Assembly (NCBI GenBank): GCA_002838185.1
Contig: CP017948.1
Span: 1,922,001-1,986,000, forward strand
From: Tenericutes bacterium MO-XQ
Lineage (GTDB): Bacteria; Bacillota_I; Bacilli_A; Acholeplasmatales; Acholeplasmataceae
Reading direction: 5' to 3'
DNA: 64,000 nucleotides
Each line of letters begins with the position of its first letter. The stretch's first letter is position 1. A program made the position numbers and the translations under genes. This document shows positions 1 to 8,874 of this stretch, one piece after another. A model generated the notes under the pieces. It searched no databases. It worked only from the letters and a program-made list of their open reading frames with translations, and was not told the origin of the DNA.

Positions 1-759
1 TAATACTTGTTTCATGCCACCTTGAACACCTAAAATCATGCCATTATGTAGAAACTCTGGTAATTTAGGTGGTCTTTTTGTATAATCAGTAAGATTTTCA
101 ATAAGATCTAGGAAGTTCTCTTGATAAGCAATGATGATTTGACTTGGAACTTCCCAAAAGAATAGCTCATGATAATCATCATTTTTAAAATTGAAAACTG
201 AATATGCATACGTATCTGCATGTAACCAATATTTTCTTGATGATACAAATGTTGGTTCAGGATAATAAGTTGTATAGTAATCTCCACCTGCTTTATCATA
301 TAGATCAGCGTAAAATGTTGTTAAAGATTTTTTATCTCTACCTACACCTGGCTCAGATGTCCACAGTGGAAAAACTCGATGTCTTAAATTAAAATATGAT
401 GCTTGTTCCCCGCAACCATAAACCTTTTCATCTTTTTCCGCAAAAAATCTTATCCAAAAGCGGTTATATGGTTGACTTGATTCAATCGTAATGATTAGTC
501 TGTGATCTTCTTCTTTAAAATGAACGCGCAGTTCATTTAAAAAGTAGCTAAATATAATTTGATCATTTGTACACTTAGCATCAATCAGCGGTATTTTACT
601 TTCTATATCGTCATGAATTTCAAAATTACCGCGATAATGATCGATGGTTTCATTGCCTTGACCAACAAAAAATGCAGGTTGTTGATCAGTATGTTTGATA
701 ACAAGTTGTTGATTAAAATAAACACTTAATTGATTTTCCTGTTGCTTAATTTCTATCAT
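1..759 (-). CDS. sulfoquinovosidase-like GH31 alpha-glycosidase (N-terminal 253 residues, runs off left edge)
   Basis: The reading frame starts at an ATG at 759 behind an AGAGGTT ribosome site and is open to base 1, so the C-terminal part with the catalytic acids lies outside the window. The visible part matches the YihQ branch of glycoside hydrolase family 31. It has GCGEQ near residue 115, followed by a PLWTSEPGVGR stretch, a GGDYYTTYYPEPTFVS stretch, and ILGVQGG near residue 245. YihQ enzymes release sulfoquinovose from plant sulfolipid glycosides, and the Gln of the QGG motif is one of their sulfonate-pocket residues. It lies 16 bp downstream of a DUF4867 gene in the same orientation. Substrate is inferred from the YihQ-like motifs; a general alpha-glucosidase is the alternative. 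Confidence 0.82.
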   Translation of the reverse strand, partial: MIEIKQQENQLSVYFNQQLVIKHTDQQPAFFVGQGNETIDHYRGNFEIHDDIESKIPLIDAKCTNDQIIFSYFLNELRVHFKEEDHRLIITIESSQPYNRFWIRFFAEKDEKVYGCGEQASYFNLRHRVFPLWTSEPGVGRDKKSLTTFYADLYDKAGGDYYTTYYPEPTFVSSRKYWLHADTYAYSVFNFKNDDYHELFFWEVPSQIIIAYQENFLDLIENLTDYTKRPPKLPEFLHNGMILGVQGGMKQVL

Positions 760-775
760 GATAACCTCTATTTAA

Positions 776-1453
776 TTAATATTTTATCTCTATGTTTTTT
801 CCAATAATGCCTACATATGCACCAAGATCAATCATTTTTTGATGTTCTTTGTGAACTAACAACCACTTATTCGTTTTAAAAAGGTATAAGTCTTCTTCAG
901 TTTCAACATCGTCAAGTTTGATAAACTCAGTGTTTGTGCCCATAGGTAAGACAATGCCACATTTAAATCCTGAGTTCATTGTCTTACATGGAGAAAAATG
1001 AAGCACTCTTGGGTGTAATTCAATAACTGTATATTCTGGTATATAAAAAGCTTTTATGCTTTTTGTATCATATGATTGATTCTTAATATCCTCATGAAGT
1101 CCTAACAACAATACAACGGGTGTTAAAGCAACAATGACTTCAGAAGATTTGTGATATTCTAATGCATTTAGTTTCGTATTGTGACCGTTGACGTATCCTG
1201 TCTGAAATTGAAAAAAGCCAAATATACGATTTAAACTGTCATCATCTTTCAAGTTTTTTAATATATCGTTGTCATGTGCTATATAGATGTTATCTTTTTC
1301 TGGTATGCTTGTATACTGATCAAGATACTTAAAATATTCTAAGAAATGTTTCGAGTCAAGAATGTTACCATAAGCTTTAAATGATTCATGAGAAATAGCA
1401 TATAACTCAAGTGATTCATTCTTTCTTTTAAGTGTTTCAAATAATGTATTCAT
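776..1453 (-). CDS. DUF4867 family protein, possible sulfosugar isomerase
   Basis: This 225-residue protein has the DUF4867 pattern: an ALEYHKSSEV segment, a cupin-like core with ELHPRVLHFSPC followed by a VLPMGTNT turn, then FKTNKWLLVH and a GAYVGI ending. The conserved His and Glu residues look like a metal site. From memory, DUF4867 proteins are linked to sulfoquinovose isomerisation in the Firmicute sulfo-transaldolase pathway. The next gene of the operon is a YihQ-like glycosidase, which fits that role. A possible cre site lies directly before the start codon. Family assignment is firm; the reaction is inferred. Confidence 0.75.
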   Translation of the reverse strand: MNTLFETLKRKNESLELYAISHESFKAYGNILDSKHFLEYFKYLDQYTSIPEKDNIYIAHDNDILKNLKDDDSLNRIFGFFQFQTGYVNGHNTKLNALEYHKSSEVIVALTPVVLLLGLHEDIKNQSYDTKSIKAFYIPEYTVIELHPRVLHFSPCKTMNSGFKCGIVLPMGTNTEFIKLDDVETEEDLYLFKTNKWLLVHKEHQKMIDLGAYVGIIGKNIEIKY

Positions 1454-1457
1454 TTTA

Positions 1458-1471
1458 TGTAACCGCTTTCT
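1458..1471 (-). promoter_or_regulatory. possible cre (CcpA) site before the DUF4867 gene
   Basis: TGTAACCGCTTTCT fits the consensus TGWAARCGYTWNCW at 13 of 14 positions (C instead of R at position 6). It sits 4 bp upstream of the start codon, where bound CcpA would block elongation or initiation. Carbon catabolite control would suit a sugar catabolic operon. One mismatch in a short motif leaves room for chance. Confidence 0.4.
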
Positions 1472-1605
1472 TCATTGTGTTAAAAAAATAAAGCCAAAAT
1501 CTCTCTGACTTCTATTGTGAAAAGGAAAAACACTGGTACGATTATTGTCAGTTCAACGTTTTTTCTCTATTTCTCTAAACGGTATATGATCATGTCTTTA
1601 ATTGT

Positions 1606-1614
1606 ATTATATCA
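1606..1614 (-). promoter_or_regulatory. extended -10 promoter for the DUF4867/GH31 operon
   Basis: On the minus strand the sequence reads TGATATAAT, an extended -10 element. No good -35 box is seen. Transcription from here would give a leader of about 145 nt before the DUF4867 start. The 379 bp between the DUF4867 gene and the next gene hold only this promoter, the possible cre site and the terminator at 1719-1750; I see no gene in it. Confidence 0.5.
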
Positions 1615-1718
1615 CCTTTTTTATAATTTAAAAGAGGAAAATCATATTTTTTTACGCAAATATATTACTTTTTTTTCTTATTTGGTATAAATAAGGCTCA
1701 ATTATTTAGTATATTAAT

Positions 1719-1750
1719 GAAAAAAACATAACAATCGCTATGTTTTTTTC
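1719..1750. terminator. bidirectional rho-independent terminator
   Basis: A perfect 12-bp inverted repeat (GAAAAAAACATA / TATGTTTTTTTC) with an 8-nt loop and built-in A/T runs. It lies downstream of the lipoprotein gene that ends at 1833 and insulates it from the sulfosugar operon. Confidence 0.7.
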
Positions 1751-1832
1751 ATATAGTCTATTTAATTTATCTATCTAAAGCTAATCATAATCTTATTAAA
1801 TCATTATATCTTGATAATATATCATTTAAATT

Positions 1833-2795
1833 TTACCCAAGATCAAATAAATAATCTATATCTCCAAACTTTGTAAAATCGTATTCGAAAGAAAAATTGA
1901 ATTCAATATCATCATCAAAAATATCAAAATCAAGGAGAAGCTCGTCATCTGAAACAATCTTAATTTTCATCTTAAATTTTGCATTATAACTGATATCATC
2001 AAAAGTTTCTTCTGGGAAAAAACTTCCTTTCAAATCTTCAATAACACCGAAAATATAAAATACATTCTCTTTTTCTTTATAGACACTCAATGTTTCTGGA
2101 AGTAAAAATGAGTTAGTTTCTTCTAATCCTAATTCCTCTATCATTTCAGTTTCTGTTAAGTATGAGATCGTATCAGTTTTTGCATCTTGATATTTTTTTG
2201 TTACAATGCCAGTTGATGCTTCATGTGAATATGCGGTTCTTTCAAAAGGGGTTAATATGTAAAAATAAAACGGATCACTTCTAAATCCCAATTGTGATGT
2301 AATTCTAACATTCAAAGCATTCAGTTCAGATTCAACTGTATAAAAATGGTGGTCATTATATATTTCTAAACTCTCATTTAATTCTTTTACATCGCTTTTT
2401 GCTTTATTAAGTGAAAGTCCAAAAACATTTTCAAATTGATCTGTATATAAAGTACCTAAACACCCAACAACAGACTCGACAGATTGGAAACTAGGTTGAG
2501 TAATACTTAATGGATATAAAACATTTTCTTCTGTCATGGTTATATTTTCTTCCTGATGAATATAAAAATTATATCGGCTTTCAACTGTCACAATAAGTGA
2601 TTCAATATATCCTTTTTCTTTCAGTTCGTATTTAATAAATTTTACATTATCGATAGTTTCAAAATCTATATCTATCAATTTTTCATAATTGTCTTTACTA
2701 ATTTCATATACGAAATCATATCTATTTGCAGCGCTACATCCAACTAAATAAATACCCAAAAAAAACATCAAAATAATGCCTAATATTCTTTTCAT
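1833..2795 (-). CDS. lipoprotein of unknown function
   Basis: The 320-residue product begins with a lipoprotein signal peptide: basic MKR, a hydrophobic stretch to about residue 19, and the lipobox YLVGC with Cys20 as the lipidated residue. The rest is acidic, beta-rich looking and soluble, with no motif I recognise. It should be anchored on the outer face of the membrane. A GGGGAG site lies 12 nt before the ATG. It is divergent from the SPFH gene and has its own terminator, so it is probably monocistronic. No function can be assigned. Confidence 0.75.
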   Translation of the reverse strand: MKRILGIILMFFLGIYLVGCSAANRYDFVYEISKDNYEKLIDIDFETIDNVKFIKYELKEKGYIESLIVTVESRYNFYIHQEENITMTEENVLYPLSITQPSFQSVESVVGCLGTLYTDQFENVFGLSLNKAKSDVKELNESLEIYNDHHFYTVESELNALNVRITSQLGFRSDPFYFYILTPFERTAYSHEASTGIVTKKYQDAKTDTISYLTETEMIEELGLEETNSFLLPETLSVYKEKENVFYIFGVIEDLKGSFFPEETFDDISYNAKFKMKIKIVSDDELLLDFDIFDDDIEFNFSFEYDFTKFGDIDYLFDLG

Positions 2796-2835
2796 TTAAT
2801 CATTTTCTCCCCATTCATATTTGTTTATTGACTTT

Positions 2836-2841
2836 ATTATA
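2836..2841 (-). promoter_or_regulatory. -10 box of the 1833-2795 lipoprotein gene
   Basis: The minus strand reads TATAAT about 40 bp upstream of the lipoprotein start, in the 126-bp divergent region shared with the SPFH gene. The -35 is not clear. Confidence 0.45.
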
Positions 2842-2882
2842 GCTTAAGTGTTTCATTTTTAAAAGTGTGTCTTTTAAAAACA

Positions 2883-2891
2883 TGCTATAAT
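2883..2891 (+). promoter_or_regulatory. extended -10 promoter of the SPFH gene
   Basis: TGCTATAAT is a perfect extended -10 element 31 bp before the ATG. A GGGGG ribosome site follows in the leader. No convincing -35 is present, as is common for extended -10 promoters. Confidence 0.6.
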
Positions 2892-2921
2892 GTAGATAAA
2901 ATACCTACAAGGGGGTTTACT

Positions 2922-3656
2922 ATGTTTAGAATTATTAGAGAATACGAAAGTGGAGTTAAATTTAGATTTGGTAAATATATCAAAAAACTAAAACCAGGAT
3001 TACGATTAGTTATTCCTGTTATGCATGAAATTAGGAAAATTGATTTAAGAACCATCACTCAAGATGTACCTCAACAAAAAACGATTACCAAAGATAACGT
3101 AACCATCACCATTAACGCAGTTGTTTATTTTAGAGTCTTTGATGCTGAAAAAGCCGTATTAGAAGTTAAAGATGCTTATTTTGCAGTTACACAACTTGCA
3201 CAAACAACGCTTAGAAATTCAATCGGTGGTGTTGAACTTGATGAACTTCTATCCAATTTAAAGAAGATCTCAAAAGACATTAAGGAAATCATTGATTTAG
3301 AATCAGATCCATGGGGTATCAAAGTAGAACGCGTTGAAATTAAAGATATCAAACTTCCAGAAGACATGGAAAGAGTGATTGCGAAAGTTGCTGAAGCAGA
3401 AAGAGAAAAACGCGCAATCATTGTTAAATCAGGTGGTGAAGTTGAAGCTGCTATCAAACTATCAGAAGCTGCGAAAACCATGGCAGAAACTCCAGGCGCA
3501 ATGCATTTAAGAACGCTTGCTACTCTTAATGATTTATCGTCTGATAAATCAAATACCATTGTATTTGCGATGCCTGTGGAAATCTTAAGATACTTTGAAT
3601 CTAAAAATCAAACTAGTCTATCAGATTTAGTCAAAGTTATTAAAGAAAATAAATAA
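2922..3656 (+). CDS. SPFH/band 7 (stomatin/slipin-like) protein
   Basis: The start is set at the ATG at 2922 because a GGGGG site lies just before it and an extended -10 lies upstream; this gives 244 residues. The sequence has the slipin pattern: FRFGKYIKKLKPGLRLVIP near the N terminus, then RTITQDVPQQKTITKDNVT and a coiled-coil like segment (VAEAEREKRAIIVKSGGEVEAA) near residues 160-185. Such proteins scaffold membrane microdomains. The usual N-terminal transmembrane hairpin is absent, so membrane association would be peripheral. No NfeD partner is adjacent. Confidence 0.88.
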   Translation: MFRIIREYESGVKFRFGKYIKKLKPGLRLVIPVMHEIRKIDLRTITQDVPQQKTITKDNVTITINAVVYFRVFDAEKAVLEVKDAYFAVTQLAQTTLRNSIGGVELDELLSNLKKISKDIKEIIDLESDPWGIKVERVEIKDIKLPEDMERVIAKVAEAEREKRAIIVKSGGEVEAAIKLSEAAKTMAETPGAMHLRTLATLNDLSSDKSNTIVFAMPVEILRYFESKNQTSLSDLVKVIKENK

Positions 3657-3663
3657 TATGATT

Positions 3664-3700
3664 GAAAACAGTTAGGTTATCTCATCTATCTGTTTTTTTT
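3664..3700 (+). terminator. rho-independent terminator after the SPFH gene
   Basis: AAAACAG pairs with CTGTTTT across an 18-nt loop and is followed by a run of T. The stem is short, so strength is uncertain. Confidence 0.5.
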
Positions 3701-3764
3701 GCTTTATAAACTATGTGCTATTTATAATAAACATATTTTTTAATTATAATCTTTATCGATTTTT

Positions 3765-3793
3765 TTGACTTCATCTATACATTTATATAAAAT
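3765..3793 (+). promoter_or_regulatory. promoter of the iron ABC operon
   Basis: TTGACT (3765-3770), a 17-bp spacer and TAAAAT (3788-3793). A TGATAATC stretch directly after the -10 resembles one half of a Fur box, but the other half is poor. A GGAG site at 3821 precedes the start codon. Confidence 0.65.
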
Positions 3794-3833
3794 GATAATC
3801 GCATAACAACAATAAAAAAAGGAGAAAAAGAAT

Positions 3834-4865
3834 ATGCGAAAAATATCTATTTTATTTTTAATGCTTATTATGATTTTTACACTTTCTGCTTGCCAATTAA
3901 ATCAAGCTGGTGAAAAATCATTAACTATATATACTGAGCGTCATTACGACACAGATCAACTTCTATATGATCAGTTTACTGAAGAAACTGGTATTAAAAT
4001 CAACCTTGTTCGTGATGAAGCAGATAAGCTTATTACACGTTTAGAAAATGAAGGTGAAGATACAGAAGCTGATCTTCTCATCATCGCAGATGCTGGTCGT
4101 TTAGGACGTGCTAAAGATCTTAATTTATTACAACCTGTAGAATCAACAATTTTAGATAGTAATGTTCCTGAAACCTATCAAGATCCTGAAAATTACTGGT
4201 ATGCTCTAACGATGAGAGCTCGAGTGATTGTATATCATCCAGACCGCGTATCTGAAAGTGAACTTTCTACATACGAAGACCTAACAGATCCAAAATGGGA
4301 AGGTCGAATCGTGACACGTTCATCAAGTAACATATACAATCAATCACTTATGTCTTCATTCATTGAAATTTGGGGTGAAGATGATGCGTTAGCGTGGGCA
4401 GAAGGTTTGGTTGCTAACTTCGCAAGAAGCCCTCAAGGAAATGATCGTGATCAAGCAAAAGCAGTTGTTGCTGGTGAGGCAGATCTTGCGATTATGAATA
4501 CATATTATATTGGTAAAATGCTCTATTCAAGTGATCCACTTGAAGTTGAGGTTGCTGAGACGATTAGAGTGTTCTTCCCAAATCAAGATACCACAGGTAC
4601 ACATGTCAATGTGAGTGGTATTGGAGTTGTCAAATATTCAGAAAAACAAGTAGACGCTATCAAATTAATCGAATACTTAACATCTGTTGATGCTCAATCA
4701 TCTTATGCAAATGCAAATTATGAATTTCCTGTTAATCCATTAGTTGATCCACATGAACTACTCGCATCATGGGGAACATTTAACAAACAAAATATTACTC
4801 TAAATACTTTAAGTGAACATGCAACATTAGCTGCAATGCTCATGAACCAAGCAGGTTGGGTATAA
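3834..4865 (+). CDS. Fe(III) ABC transporter substrate-binding lipoprotein (FbpA/FutA family)
   Basis: The 343-residue protein has a lipoprotein signal with lipobox TLSAC (Cys20). It continues as a type II periplasmic-binding fold: SLTIYTERHYDTDQLLYDQF at the mature N terminus, the hinge region DLLIIADAGRL, and LTMRARVIVYHPDRV. FutA-like iron binders use Tyr and His side chains as ligands, and NTYYIGKM near residue 222 is the usual tandem-Tyr site. It captures ferric iron outside the membrane for the permease and ATPase that follow immediately. Confidence 0.9.
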   Translation: MRKISILFLMLIMIFTLSACQLNQAGEKSLTIYTERHYDTDQLLYDQFTEETGIKINLVRDEADKLITRLENEGEDTEADLLIIADAGRLGRAKDLNLLQPVESTILDSNVPETYQDPENYWYALTMRARVIVYHPDRVSESELSTYEDLTDPKWEGRIVTRSSSNIYNQSLMSSFIEIWGEDDALAWAEGLVANFARSPQGNDRDQAKAVVAGEADLAIMNTYYIGKMLYSSDPLEVEVAETIRVFFPNQDTTGTHVNVSGIGVVKYSEKQVDAIKLIEYLTSVDAQSSYANANYEFPVNPLVDPHELLASWGTFNKQNITLNTLSEHATLAAMLMNQAGWV

Positions 4866-4884
4866 GAAATCAAAGGTGACATCC

Positions 4885-6519
4885 GTGAAGAAATATATCA
4901 AATATAAACCCGATATATTTACCATATTAAGTATTATAAGTGGCATACTCATATTATTGCCGCTTTTTAATATTTTAGTTGAACTTTTTAGTCCAGCTAC
5001 TCCAGAATGGATGCACATCAAAACATATTTATTAAAAACTTATATAACAAATACAATCATATTAGTACTACTCGTATCTACAATCGCAATCACACTAGGG
5101 TTATTTTCTGCATACTTTGTATCTAGATTTGAGTTTAAAGGTAGAAAACTTTTTAGTTGGTTATTAGTCTTACCTCTAGCAGTACCTGCATATATTGCTG
5201 GTTATATCTATGCAGATATGACAAGTTATACTGGAACACTCACACAAATCTTAAATTTTATAGGTATTCATAAAACCATCAATATCATGCATACATTTGG
5301 AGCATCTGTCATCTTCGCATTTACTTTATACCCATATGTGTATCTTTTATCTTTATCTAGTCTATCAAGACAAAGTTCCACATATACTGATTCTGCTAAA
5401 CTTTTAGGTGCAAGCTCATTGAAGCGCTTTATGACAATTACACTACCGCTTCTTAGACCAGCACTTGTTGCTGGAAGTCTTCTTGTCATTTTAGAAACAT
5501 TAAATGATTATGGACTTGTTCATTATTTCAATATTAGAGTTTTTAGTTTTGCGATCTTTAATGCTTGGTTTCAATTAGGAGATGTTACTTCAGCAATCAG
5601 ACTATCAGCATATTTAATGCTTACGGTCTTTATGATTATTCTTATCGAAAGAGCATTAAGAGGTAAAAAGAAATACCATATGCCAAGTAAATCAAAACTC
5701 ATCTCAAGACAAAAGCCAAAACCATCCTTAAAAATATTTATTTACTTCTTTTTAATTATGATACTCTTGATTGGTTTCGTTATTCCAGTTTTACAAATGC
5801 TATATTATTTATTTTTAACGATAAAGACAACCTTAAATACTAATCTTCTAATCATCACATTACAAACAGTATTATCAGCAGTGATTGCGACATCAGTTAT
5901 TGTCATGATTGCAGTGATTATGGTTAACTTCAATCGTCTTAAAAAAAGAAGAAAACTTCACAAATATTGGGTTAAAATATCTAATTTAGGATATGCAATC
6001 CCTGGTGCTGTGATTGCAGTATCCATCCATATATTCTTTGTCGATCTCGATCGGTTATTATCTCCAATATATAAATTTTTTAATCCTAATAGTCCAACCT
6101 TATTAATTACCATGAGTGTGTTTACCTTAATATTTGCATATGTGATTAGATTTTTAAGTATTGGATTTAATGCAGTAGAAAGTCAATACGAAAAAGTAGG
6201 TACACATTTCACTGAATCAGCATATATGCTTGGATCATCCAAGTTAAAAGCACTGATTAAAGTTGATTTTCCAATGATCTACCCAGGATTAATCACAGCA
6301 TTTATCCTAGTGTTTGTCGATGTGATTAAAGAATTACCATTAACGCTTATCCTAAGACCTACAAACTATGATACTCTAGCAACAAGTGCTTATGTCTATG
6401 CAAGTAATGAAATGATTCAAGAAACATCAATGCCATCACTGATACTGATACTGATTGCATCAACATTAATATTTATTATTACACACTATAAGAAAGGGGT
6501 GTTTAGCAATGTCCATTAA
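4885..6519 (+). CDS. Fe(III) ABC transporter permease (FbpB family)
   Basis: A GTG start at 4885 is chosen because AAAGGTG lies about 8 nt upstream; a GTG at 4876 overlaps that site. The product has 544 residues and about twelve transmembrane segments in two homologous halves, as is typical for FbpB/SfuB, where one chain forms the whole channel. Each half holds an EAA-type loop (LLGASSLKRFMTITLPLLRPA and MLGSSKLKALIKVDFPMIYPG) that docks onto the ATPase. The gene overlaps the ATPase gene by 11 bp. Confidence 0.9.
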   Translation: MKKYIKYKPDIFTILSIISGILILLPLFNILVELFSPATPEWMHIKTYLLKTYITNTIILVLLVSTIAITLGLFSAYFVSRFEFKGRKLFSWLLVLPLAVPAYIAGYIYADMTSYTGTLTQILNFIGIHKTINIMHTFGASVIFAFTLYPYVYLLSLSSLSRQSSTYTDSAKLLGASSLKRFMTITLPLLRPALVAGSLLVILETLNDYGLVHYFNIRVFSFAIFNAWFQLGDVTSAIRLSAYLMLTVFMIILIERALRGKKKYHMPSKSKLISRQKPKPSLKIFIYFFLIMILLIGFVIPVLQMLYYLFLTIKTTLNTNLLIITLQTVLSAVIATSVIVMIAVIMVNFNRLKKRRKLHKYWVKISNLGYAIPGAVIAVSIHIFFVDLDRLLSPIYKFFNPNSPTLLITMSVFTLIFAYVIRFLSIGFNAVESQYEKVGTHFTESAYMLGSSKLKALIKVDFPMIYPGLITAFILVFVDVIKELPLTLILRPTNYDTLATSAYVYASNEMIQETSMPSLILILIASTLIFIITHYKKGVFSNVH

Positions 6520-7177
6520 ACTAGAAAACATACATTTTAAATATGAAAAAGAACACCCTATCCTAAAAGGATGTTCTATAAACGTTCTTGACGGAGATAT
6601 CGTTGCAATTCTTGGTCAAAGTGGTTCTGGAAAAAGTACGTTACTTAGAGTTTTGGCAGGACTTGAAAGACCTGAAGAAGGCAGTATCATTTTAGACGAT
6701 GTTGTCTTAAACGACATCCACCATTTTGTTGATCCAAGTTTAAGAAAAATCGGTATGGTTTTCCAAGATTATGCACTATTCCCTCATCTAAATATAGAGA
6801 AAAATATTGCATATAGTCTATCAAAGAAAACAGCAATTGAAAAAAATGAGATTGTTGATGATTTACTAAATCTCATTGAACTCAAAGAGAAAAAAGGGTA
6901 TTATCCCCATGAGTTATCTGGGGGACAACAACAAAGAGTTGCCCTGGCTAGAAGCTTAGCAGCAAACCCCAAAGTACTTCTTCTAGATGAGCCATTTAGT
7001 AACTTAGATGCTGATTTAAGAGCACAAATTAGACAAGACTTAAAACGAATCTTAAAGAAAAAAAATATGACATGCATATTTGCAACCCACGATTTAGCAG
7101 ATGCAATTGATATTGCAGATCATATCTATCAAGTTAAAGATGGCAAAATAGAATATATGAAAAACACGGAAAAATAA
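6509..7177 (+). CDS. Fe(III) ABC transporter ATP-binding protein (FbpC family, short form)
   Basis: The 222-residue ATPase has Walker A GQSGSGKST (36-44), a Q-loop in MVFQDYALFPH, the signature LSGGQQQR (about 132-139), Walker B VLLLDEP and the switch His in ATHD. It energises the permease just upstream, with which it overlaps. FbpC-type ATPases are usually about 350 residues with a C-terminal TOBE/regulatory domain; here the protein stops right after the ATPase core, so that domain is missing. Substrate iron is inferred from the binding protein. Confidence 0.9.
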   Translation: MSIKLENIHFKYEKEHPILKGCSINVLDGDIVAILGQSGSGKSTLLRVLAGLERPEEGSIILDDVVLNDIHHFVDPSLRKIGMVFQDYALFPHLNIEKNIAYSLSKKTAIEKNEIVDDLLNLIELKEKKGYYPHELSGGQQQRVALARSLAANPKVLLLDEPFSNLDADLRAQIRQDLKRILKKKNMTCIFATHDLADAIDIADHIYQVKDGKIEYMKNTEK

Positions 7178-7190
7178 TGTCCGTGTTTTT
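7161..7190. terminator. bidirectional terminator between converging genes
   Basis: AAAACACGGA pairs with TCCGTGTTTT around a 9-nt loop that contains the stop codon of the ATPase gene. It ends the iron operon on the plus strand and also serves the DUF2785 gene ending at 7189 on the minus strand. Confidence 0.8.
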
Positions 7191-8001
7191 ATTTTACTAA
7201 AACAGATTCGAGTTTATGAACTACATCTTTAAGTGATTCATCTTTAATACATTTAAAATATAAAGATCTTAACAATTGTTTAACATTATTCTTAATGATT
7301 ACATCATTTGGTAACGGTATATTCTCATCAAATTGGACCATATCATCTATCCAATTGAAAACAAAATCATGAGTTACCAGCTTACGATCAAGACCAGTTT
7401 TAAGTGCTGTTGCTAAGCGTTCATCTTCATTAAACATATAAAAATGATGTTCAATTTTTATTTTTTTACCAATTGCATCAAACATTTTTTCAATCTGACC
7501 TTCAGTAAACCAAGAAACATCCATAAATGTATTCATTAGATCTGCACTATGTGCAATCGCATGAACCCATCCATATGTTTTATCATAACCTGTAAGAACT
7601 TTCTCTTTTGAATAATATATCAAAAACTTATCGAAAGTTTCACTAATCAACTGTTGGTTAATCACGCTATCTCTTTGATGAACATAAACTAAAATAACCA
7701 ACTGTAAAATTGTAAAACTTCTTTTAAGTACACTATTTGGATATTGATTGTTTAAATCAAAAAACAAAAATTCATCACCTATGAATCGTTTTAAATGTTC
7801 TTCCAACATCGTTTCATTTAATATTTGATCATGAAACACATGTGCGAGTATTTCATAAACAAGATGATCTCTAATATAAGAGTCTTCATGTCCAATATTA
7901 TCTAATAAAGTATTAATAAGTAATTGGATGTCAATATTAGAAAAATCAAACTCGCTTGATTTGATTTCTTCAAAATATTTAACCTGTTGCTTTTTCATCA
8001 T
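7189..8001 (-). CDS. DUF2785 family protein
   Basis: The 270-residue protein is soluble and mostly helical, with the DUF2785 hallmark GYDKTYGWVHAIAHSADL near residues 140-157 and a second conserved FNEDERLATAL segment. The family is known from many Firmicutes and has no established role; the WxHAxAHxAD pattern hints at a metal or ligand site. It ends against the terminator of the convergent iron operon and is preceded by a HAD phosphatase gene in the same direction. Function unknown. Confidence 0.78.
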   Translation of the reverse strand: MMKKQQVKYFEEIKSSEFDFSNIDIQLLINTLLDNIGHEDSYIRDHLVYEILAHVFHDQILNETMLEEHLKRFIGDEFLFFDLNNQYPNSVLKRSFTILQLVILVYVHQRDSVINQQLISETFDKFLIYYSKEKVLTGYDKTYGWVHAIAHSADLMNTFMDVSWFTEGQIEKMFDAIGKKIKIEHHFYMFNEDERLATALKTGLDRKLVTHDFVFNWIDDMVQFDENIPLPNDVIIKNNVKQLLRSLYFKCIKDESLKDVVHKLESVLVK

Positions 8002-8041
8002 ATACCTCCATTTTTTAACTGAACCTATAAAGTGATTTTTA

Positions 8042-8833
8042 CTATAATTTTAATATATGTTTCTTTATTGCCTTTGTGAATCCTTCATTTTGATAAGTAT
8101 CTGTAATCTCATCTGCGACTTTTTTTAATTCTATATGACTATTGCCCATAGCAATACCCAATCCTGCAGTCTCTATCATTGTGATATCATTTTCCTGATC
8201 ACCAATAGCAAGAACATCCTTAATATCAACACCTAATAAATGAGCAAGTTTTAAAACTGTTCTTCCTTTATCAGATAAATGATGTCCTATGTCTAAAAAG
8301 AAAGGTTGACTTTGAACCATAGAGATTTCTTTAGAATCAGATAAATCATGCTTAAGTGTTTTCAACATTTGAATACGTTCATCAATAACTAGTATTTTAA
8401 ACACACCTGTTTTAATATAATCTTTGAGTTGTTCTTTTTCTACAATATGCGTATCAAACATACCAATCTTTTGATGGATTTTGTTTGCAGCTTGCTCGGT
8501 TGCAACCACATACTTTGTCGTATACATTAAGAAGTCTAAATTATCTTCAAAACATCTATCAATAATTCGATGAAGTATGTTATCTGATAATATTTCTTGA
8601 TGTATGATTTCATCATTTTTAAAATCATAGATAATCGCGCCGTTGCCACAAATCACAGGCAAATAAACTTCTAGTTTTTCTGCTAGTTCTTTGGTTGCTA
8701 CCATATGTCTACCGGTTGCAATCGTAAACAAAACACCTTTCTCTTTTAATTTTTTAATTGTCTTTAAAGTATCTTTTGATACAAATTGTTTATGAACCAA
8801 TGTTCCATCTAAATCCGCAATTACTAATTTCAT
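8042..8833 (-). CDS. HAD superfamily Cof-type sugar-phosphatase
   Basis: The start is placed at the ATG at 8833, which has GTGGGTG just upstream; an ATG 15 bp earlier lies inside that site. The 263-residue protein begins with motif I (VIADLDGTL). It also has TIATGR (motif II), a Lys in the C2 cap/core boundary (DKGRTVLKLAHLLG) and motif IV GDQENDITMI. This is the Cof/YidA subfamily of cytoplasmic phosphatases acting on sugar phosphates or cofactors. The actual substrate cannot be read from sequence. Confidence 0.88.
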   Translation of the reverse strand: MKLVIADLDGTLVHKQFVSKDTLKTIKKLKEKGVLFTIATGRHMVATKELAEKLEVYLPVICGNGAIIYDFKNDEIIHQEILSDNILHRIIDRCFEDNLDFLMYTTKYVVATEQAANKIHQKIGMFDTHIVEKEQLKDYIKTGVFKILVIDERIQMLKTLKHDLSDSKEISMVQSQPFFLDIGHHLSDKGRTVLKLAHLLGVDIKDVLAIGDQENDITMIETAGLGIAMGNSHIELKKVADEITDTYQNEGFTKAIKKHILKL

Positions 8834-8874
8834 GTTCTTCACCCACATGTATTATACATCATATAAACATACAA

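Noticed and set aside
3176-3559. Open frame antisense to the SPFH gene
   Set aside because: Antisense of a conserved gene with strong codon bias; no start signal or homology.
3793-3810. Fur box at the iron ABC promoter
   Set aside because: Only one half (TGATAATC) fits; the second half of the 19-bp consensus is poor. Kept as a remark only.
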